From: Pseudomonas putida
GTDB lineage: Bacteria > Pseudomonadota > Gammaproteobacteria > Pseudomonadales > Pseudomonadaceae
DNA length: 64,000 nt
Assembly (NCBI RefSeq): GCF_001636055.1
Contig: NZ_CP011789.1
Coordinates: forward strand, 2,976,001 to 3,040,000
Direction of reading: 5' to 3'
This document shows positions 59,643 to 64,000 of the stretch, piece after piece (positions within the stretch are counted from its first letter, which is position 1; every line of letters begins with the position of its first letter). The notes under the pieces are model-generated. The model had not been told where the DNA came from and did not search any database. It was given only the letters and a program-made list of their open reading frames with translations. The translations under genes were made by a program, and so were the position numbers.

Positions 59643-60983
59643 ATGAGTAATATCCATGAGCAGGCCATGCACTACATATATCAGCAGGTACTCGATCGTC
59701 TGCTGGAGCATATGTCCCAGGCGCAACGGGCCTGCGTGCAATTGCTGATCCAGCGTCTGCTGGTGGCGGCAGGTGGCGTGGAGTACATCGGGGACTTTCG
59801 CGTGCTGGTCATACACGGGCATGACCGATGTAACACACGCCTGCTGGCATTTTTACGTGCTGCGCAACTGAGCATCGCGCTGCGAGCGCCCGATACCTTT
59901 CGCCTGCAAGTAGTGGTCGCGTGCCAGCCCGCACCGGGGGCAGCAGTGCTTCGCGGCCTGGAGAGCACCTTCAATGCACTGTTCCTGCAGGATGACCCCC
60001 GTGTGGAGTTACTGCTGGCTGGCGGCCAACAACTGCAGCCTTTCAGCCGCCACGCCGCGACAGTTGCCGGCACACCGCTGGGGCGCGAGGCGCTGCTGAC
60101 GTTCGGTCATCTTGCTGCCGGGCGCCCGGAATCCTTGCTAGGCAGCCGTTTGTACCTTGAACTGGCCGAGACGCTGCGCTGCGTCCTGTCCCAAGGGACG
60201 CTCCCCAGCGCGCTGGTCACGGCGATCCCGGTGCGGCAGCGGCGTCGGTACCTGGCGTGGAGTCGCACGCTCATGCGCCTGACCGGCGAGCGCGGAAGCC
60301 ATGCCATACACCAGTGCGCAGCGGTGTTGTGCGAAACGCTGGGGCGCCTGCGAACGCTGGCTGCCAAGCCGACGGAGCATGTCGAGGCAAGAGTCCCGTC
60401 ATGCCAGAGCGAGGCAACCTTGCGAGTGATCGCGGTCGATGATCTGATCAACGACAGTCGAGCGGACGACACGTTGTTTCACATGCTGGGTATCGAGTTG
60501 CCTGTGTCGGCTTGTGAAGAGCCGCTGGCCGCGTTTTTCGACCCGATGTACCTGACACACCTGCAGCGGCTGCGTGATCAATGGCAGTTGGACAAGTGCG
60601 ACGCCGTCCGCTCGGGGGAGGGCAGGCATCTGTTTCAGGAGGCCTTTGCGATCGACGACAACCAATTGACCTGTCTGTTGTACGCCCCGTTCGCCGAGCA
60701 GGGTCGTGGATTGCCGGCATTCCTGCAGCGTTGTCACCCGGCCATGCGTGTCGCACTGCCTTATCTGCACCGCGCGCTTCAGGGGCAGCCCTGCCCGGAA
60801 GCCGTGGCCCATTGGCTGATTGGCACCAGCGGGCTGAGCCTGGCACAGCTGCGGGTCATTTATTCGGGTGAGCTGCCGCAGACGGCATCTCGCCTGATGG
60901 CAAAGCTGACACGGCGCGATGTGCGGTTGCGATTGCTGGGGCGCCCCTCGCCCCGGGCCGAGATGGCGCAGGCCGCCAGTTGA
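59643..60983 (+). CDS. unrecognised 446-aa protein coupled to a MocR-like regulator
   Basis: I do not recognise this protein. The first 40 residues are helical (MSNIHEQAMHYIYQQVLDRL then LLEHMSQAQRACVQLLIQRL). Next comes GGVEYIGDFRVLVIHGHDRC and a stretch with LRGLESTFNALFLQDDPRVELLLAGG that looks like an alpha/beta sensor or hydrolase-like fold. The C-terminal part is Leu/Arg-rich and helical. There is no signal peptide or membrane segment. Its stop shares a base with the ATG of the MocR-like gene. A/T-rich upstream DNA suggests silencing or acquisition. AGGAATGGAGTGG precedes ATG 59643. Confidence 0.75.
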   Translation: MSNIHEQAMHYIYQQVLDRLLEHMSQAQRACVQLLIQRLLVAAGGVEYIGDFRVLVIHGHDRCNTRLLAFLRAAQLSIALRAPDTFRLQVVVACQPAPGAAVLRGLESTFNALFLQDDPRVELLLAGGQQLQPFSRHAATVAGTPLGREALLTFGHLAAGRPESLLGSRLYLELAETLRCVLSQGTLPSALVTAIPVRQRRRYLAWSRTLMRLTGERGSHAIHQCAAVLCETLGRLRTLAAKPTEHVEARVPSCQSEATLRVIAVDDLINDSRADDTLFHMLGIELPVSACEEPLAAFFDPMYLTHLQRLRDQWQLDKCDAVRSGEGRHLFQEAFAIDDNQLTCLLYAPFAEQGRGLPAFLQRCHPAMRVALPYLHRALQGQPCPEAVAHWLIGTSGLSLAQLRVIYSGELPQTASRLMAKLTRRDVRLRLLGRPSPRAEMAQAAS

Positions 60984-62353
60984 TGGGGCGTTCCGTGCGG
61001 CGCGAGTTCGCCTATCAAACGGTCTATCGCTACCTCGAAACGCTGATCAGCCATGCGTGCGAGGGAGGGGACCCGCGCTTGCCATCGCTGCGTGACCTGG
61101 CCCGGCGCCTGCGGGTTTCCCTGGCCACGGTGCAGTACGCCTACAGCCTCTTGGAGCGCGAGGGACGGGTACATTCGGTGCCCAAGTCCGGATATTTTGC
61201 GCTGGTGCCGGTCGATGGGCGCGCCGGTGCGCCGAGGGCAATTGCCAGATCTGGCCAGTGTGCACCGTTCATTCTCCCGCCATTGCCATGTGGGGCGCTC
61301 GAGCCGCTGTTGCTGGCGCATGAGCGGCGTCTGGCGCGTCAATCCGCGACGACGCAGACCGGCAACGCGCTGTTGCGCAGTGCGCTGGCGGCCCGCCATA
61401 CCCGTTCTTCCAGGCAGTTCTGGCGGGCTGAGGACGTGCATCTGGCAACGGATGTCCAGGCGCTACTGCAGACATTGCTGCTTGCGTTGGACTTGCAGGG
61501 CGGCACGGTGCTGGTGGCGACGCCCTGTTGCTGGCAGCAGTTGCAGGTGTTGCAACAGCTGGGAGTGCGGGTTATCGAGTGGCCGTTGGATAACCAGGGG
61601 GGGCTGGACCTGGGTACCTTGGCGCAGCTGTTCAAGCGTGAAACCGTGCGCCTGCTGCTCATGCCGTCGTGTCTGGCGACACCTCCCGGACGCCTGATGT
61701 CGCTGGAGGAACAGCGTGAAGTGGCGCGTCTGCTCGCGGGATATCCGGCATGGCTGCTGGAAAATGACCTGGATAGCGAGCAGTGTTTTGCCGCGCCACC
61801 TGCGACACGCCTGCGCGATTGGGTCGATCCGCACTGGCTGCTGGTCATGGGTTCGCTGGAAGGAATGATCGGTGCCGAAGCGCCCTATGCCTATGTGCTG
61901 AGTCGGCATCCAGCAGTGTGTGAGGCTTTCGTGCGCCGCAGCTTTTTGTTGCCCCCTCGGCGCCAACAGGCTGTGGCCTGTCTGCTGACCCGAGGCGATG
62001 TGGACAGCCATCTGCAGCAAATGCGCGACCGGCTGGAGTTGCGCATGGCGATTTTATGCCATGCCGTCGAACAGCATCTGGGCAGCCTGTTGGCGTTCAG
62101 TGTGCCTGAAGGCGGACGCGTGCTCTGGTGTCGCCTGGACTTGGCAGTGGATGTACGTCAGTTGTTGGAGGCCTCGAGTACCCCGGCGCTGCTGGCGGCG
62201 CCTGGAAATCTGTTCAGTTTGCAAGAGAGTTACGATCGCCACCTGCTGCTGGCTTGGCAGGGGGACGATGCAGGCGAGCTGGAGGATGCACTCGGGGAAC
62301 TCGGGCAGCGGTTGCAGTGCTTGCGTGCCAACGCAAAGGACAGGTCGGACTGA
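60983..62353 (+). CDS. MocR-like GntR regulator lacking the PLP lysine
   Basis: A 456-residue MocR-type protein: an N-terminal GntR winged helix (LPSLRDLARRLRVSLATVQYAYSLL, near 33-57) fused to a fold-type-I aminotransferase domain. The PLP-binding lysine, normally in GT(F/L)SK, is missing: the aligned segment is GSLEG (290-294). The nearby acidic motif survives as ENDLDSE (260-266). It therefore probably cannot form the internal aldimine and may sense another ligand or act as a plain repressor. The start overlaps the stop of the upstream gene (TGATG); a TTG at 60980 is the alternative. Confidence 0.85.
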   Translation: MGRSVRREFAYQTVYRYLETLISHACEGGDPRLPSLRDLARRLRVSLATVQYAYSLLEREGRVHSVPKSGYFALVPVDGRAGAPRAIARSGQCAPFILPPLPCGALEPLLLAHERRLARQSATTQTGNALLRSALAARHTRSSRQFWRAEDVHLATDVQALLQTLLLALDLQGGTVLVATPCCWQQLQVLQQLGVRVIEWPLDNQGGLDLGTLAQLFKRETVRLLLMPSCLATPPGRLMSLEEQREVARLLAGYPAWLLENDLDSEQCFAAPPATRLRDWVDPHWLLVMGSLEGMIGAEAPYAYVLSRHPAVCEAFVRRSFLLPPRRQQAVACLLTRGDVDSHLQQMRDRLELRMAILCHAVEQHLGSLLAFSVPEGGRVLWCRLDLAVDVRQLLEASSTPALLAAPGNLFSLQESYDRHLLLAWQGDDAGELEDALGELGQRLQCLRANAKDRSD

Positions 62354-62431
62354 CCGTCGATCCGGCGCGCTTGCCAGGCGGCTATATCTGTATGTATAAC
62401 CAGTGCTCATGCCAGCCTGCGACGCCATGCC

Positions 62432-64000
62432 GTGATTGCCCATTCCGTCGAAGATCCGCTCTATTACCTGCATAACTTCCGCCAGGTGCTGAGGTGGGTC
62501 GAACACCGATACGCCGATATCCTTGACTCGCACGAGCAAGACTTTCTCCGAGTCTTCAGCGGGCTAGCCCAGCCGACGCAGGCACTGCTGGTGCGTATGG
62601 TCATGCGCAAAGGCGAGCTGTTTCGCGGCGACCGGCTCGAGTATGCCGAGATCGGCGACACGGACGCGGCCTTGCAGCCTTTGCTCACCCTGGGATGGGT
62701 CTGCCCGAGGCCGGTACTGGGTCTGGAACAGCTGTTCGCCTTGTTGCGCCGGGACGAACTGCTCACCTGTTTTGCCGATCACCTGGCCCATCCTCGCGCG
62801 ACCAAGACCCAGTTGCTGGCCACGCTGCGGCCATTGGACCTGCCGGGCAGGCCTCTTTCTGCCTGGTTCGCGCAGGCGCCGGTGCAGATTCTGCAATGGC
62901 GTCTGCAACCCCTGTGCGACCGCCTGCGCCTGTTGTTCTTTGGCAATCTTTATCAGGATTGGTCGGAGTTCGTACTGGCCGATCTGGGCGTGCTGCGCTA
63001 CGAGCAGGTGAACTTCAGTGCGGATTCACGCGCCTTGCGCCAGCGCGATGAGGTCGATCTGGCGATGGCCTTGCATGCTTGCGCCGAGCGTCTGGAGCAG
63101 GGAGAGGCGCCGAGTACGTTGCTGCAGGCACTGGAACGGGTCGACAGCACCAACCCCTGGCTGGCCCGGCGTCGTGCACGTCTGCTGTTTGCAATTGGCC
63201 AGCGCTGCGAGCGGCTTGGGCAGTGGGACCTGGCCTTGAGCGTCTACGATGGGCTCGACCACCCCGAGGCGCGCATTCGTCAGGTGCGCGTGCTCGAGCG
63301 CAGCGAGCAGTGGCAGAGGGCGCAGGCACTGGCGTCACACATGGCCCAGACCGTGGCCAATCCGCTTGAGAGCCAGGCGTTGGCGCGCATGCTGCCGCGC
63401 CTTGCACGCAAGCTCGGAGGGCCGCCCCGACGCCGCCCGTCGCCCGCCGCGCAAACGCTCATCGAACTGGAGTTGCCCGTGGAAATGGCCGAACGGGGTG
63501 TGGAGGAGGCGGTGCGCTTGCACTTGGCGCACGCTGACGGCGAGGTCCACTATGTCGAGAATACCTTGTTCAACAGCCTGTTCGGCCTCCTGTGCTGGGA
63601 GGCGATTTTCGCGCCACTGCCCGGCGCTTTCTTTCACCCTTATCAGGCGGCGCCGCAGGATTTGCACGACAGTGATTTCCTGACGCGCCGCGCCGCGCTG
63701 TTCGAAACCTGTCTGGGGCGGCTCGACGATGGCAACTACCGACAGGCGATACGCGAATGTTTTGCCACCAAGCACGGCCTGCAGTCACCGTTCGTGTTCT
63801 GGCAGGTACTGAACGAGGTGCTGCTCGAACAGGCCTTGGCCTGCATTCCTGCCGAGCATCTGAAGCGGTGTTTCCAGCGCCTGCTGCAGGATATTCGCAA
63901 CAACCGCGCAGGCATGCCCGACCTCGTCCAGTTCTGGCCTGCGCAAGGGCGCTACCGCATGATCGAGGTCAAGGGGCCGGGTGATCGCCTGCAGGATAAC
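62432..64000 (+). CDS. FAN1-like VRR-NUC nuclease, 3' end cut by window
   Basis: An open frame of 523 codons running off the right edge. It starts VIAHSVEDPLYYLHNFRQVL, as in bacterial FAN1 homologues (about 560 residues). The C-terminal VRR-NUC domain shows AGMPDLVQFWPAQGRYRMIE and then VKGPGDRLQDN, giving the PD and ExK metal ligands. FAN1 cuts branched or flapped DNA in crosslink repair. Only the last 30-40 residues are missing. GTG 62432 is the best start; the frame continues upstream without a stop to the MocR TGA at 62351, so the exact start is not certain. Confidence 0.88.
   Translation, partial: MIAHSVEDPLYYLHNFRQVLRWVEHRYADILDSHEQDFLRVFSGLAQPTQALLVRMVMRKGELFRGDRLEYAEIGDTDAALQPLLTLGWVCPRPVLGLEQLFALLRRDELLTCFADHLAHPRATKTQLLATLRPLDLPGRPLSAWFAQAPVQILQWRLQPLCDRLRLLFFGNLYQDWSEFVLADLGVLRYEQVNFSADSRALRQRDEVDLAMALHACAERLEQGEAPSTLLQALERVDSTNPWLARRRARLLFAIGQRCERLGQWDLALSVYDGLDHPEARIRQVRVLERSEQWQRAQALASHMAQTVANPLESQALARMLPRLARKLGGPPRRRPSPAAQTLIELELPVEMAERGVEEAVRLHLAHADGEVHYVENTLFNSLFGLLCWEAIFAPLPGAFFHPYQAAPQDLHDSDFLTRRAALFETCLGRLDDGNYRQAIRECFATKHGLQSPFVFWQVLNEVLLEQALACIPAEHLKRCFQRLLQDIRNNRAGMPDLVQFWPAQGRYRMIEVKGPGDRLQDN

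Overview
This window looks like a chromosomal segment of a fluorescent pseudomonad of the Pseudomonas putida group. The basis is recognition by eye: high GC, MexT/MexS, a short LOV protein next to a LitR-type MerR regulator, a LigD with its phosphoesterase domain first, and many small stress proteins typical of Pseudomonas. No database search was run.

Layout. 1-8.1 kb: the end of a YbdK-type carboxylate-amine ligase, a short-chain dehydrogenase and Ku on the + strand. Facing them on the - strand is a tight operon of LigD, a small membrane protein, an acyl-CoA dehydrogenase-like protein, a methyltransferase and a glycosyltransferase. 8.2-12.3 kb: a stress protein and a metallothionein, then a dense array of long inverted repeats. 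An 856-bp relic of an IS66-family element carrying an isochorismatase-like gene sits inside that array. 12.3-17.0 kb: a - strand operon with DUF72, YbhP-, ClsB- and YbhN-like genes and two small proteins. 17-22.6 kb: small stress genes and a giant CheB-CheR-PAS-kinase-receiver protein.

22.7-32.4 kb is the most coherent system. Two converging operons contain a chalcone-isomerase-like protein, a lipoprotein, an FeS-type photolyase, DUF2256, an NTF2-like protein, an SDR, a flavin amine oxidase, DUF1365, a Cfa-like methyltransferase and DUF2878. A short LOV photoreceptor and a LitR-like MerR regulator are encoded beside them. Both operons start behind TGTACA-N12-TGTACA sites, so this reads as a blue-light stress regulon for DNA repair and lipid modification.

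32.4-50 kb is a stress and accessory region: alcohol dehydrogenase, exonuclease III, hemerythrin, DUF421, CinA, DJ-1, KGG protein, M42 peptidase, TPP enzyme, SDRs and many small acidic proteins. Several of these genes share an AlgU/RpoE-like promoter pattern, (G/A)AACTT-N17-TC. 50-57 kb holds a PrlF-YhaV toxin-antitoxin pair, decayed fragments (IS3 orfA, creatininase), an exported RidA, an acetamidase, a YciF-type protein, a partial duplication of a small-gene locus, and a glutamine-amidotransferase-class hydrolase. 57-59.2 kb holds divergent mexT and mexS. 59.6-64 kb holds an unrecognised gene coupled to a MocR-like regulator that lacks the PLP lysine, then a FAN1-like nuclease running off the window.
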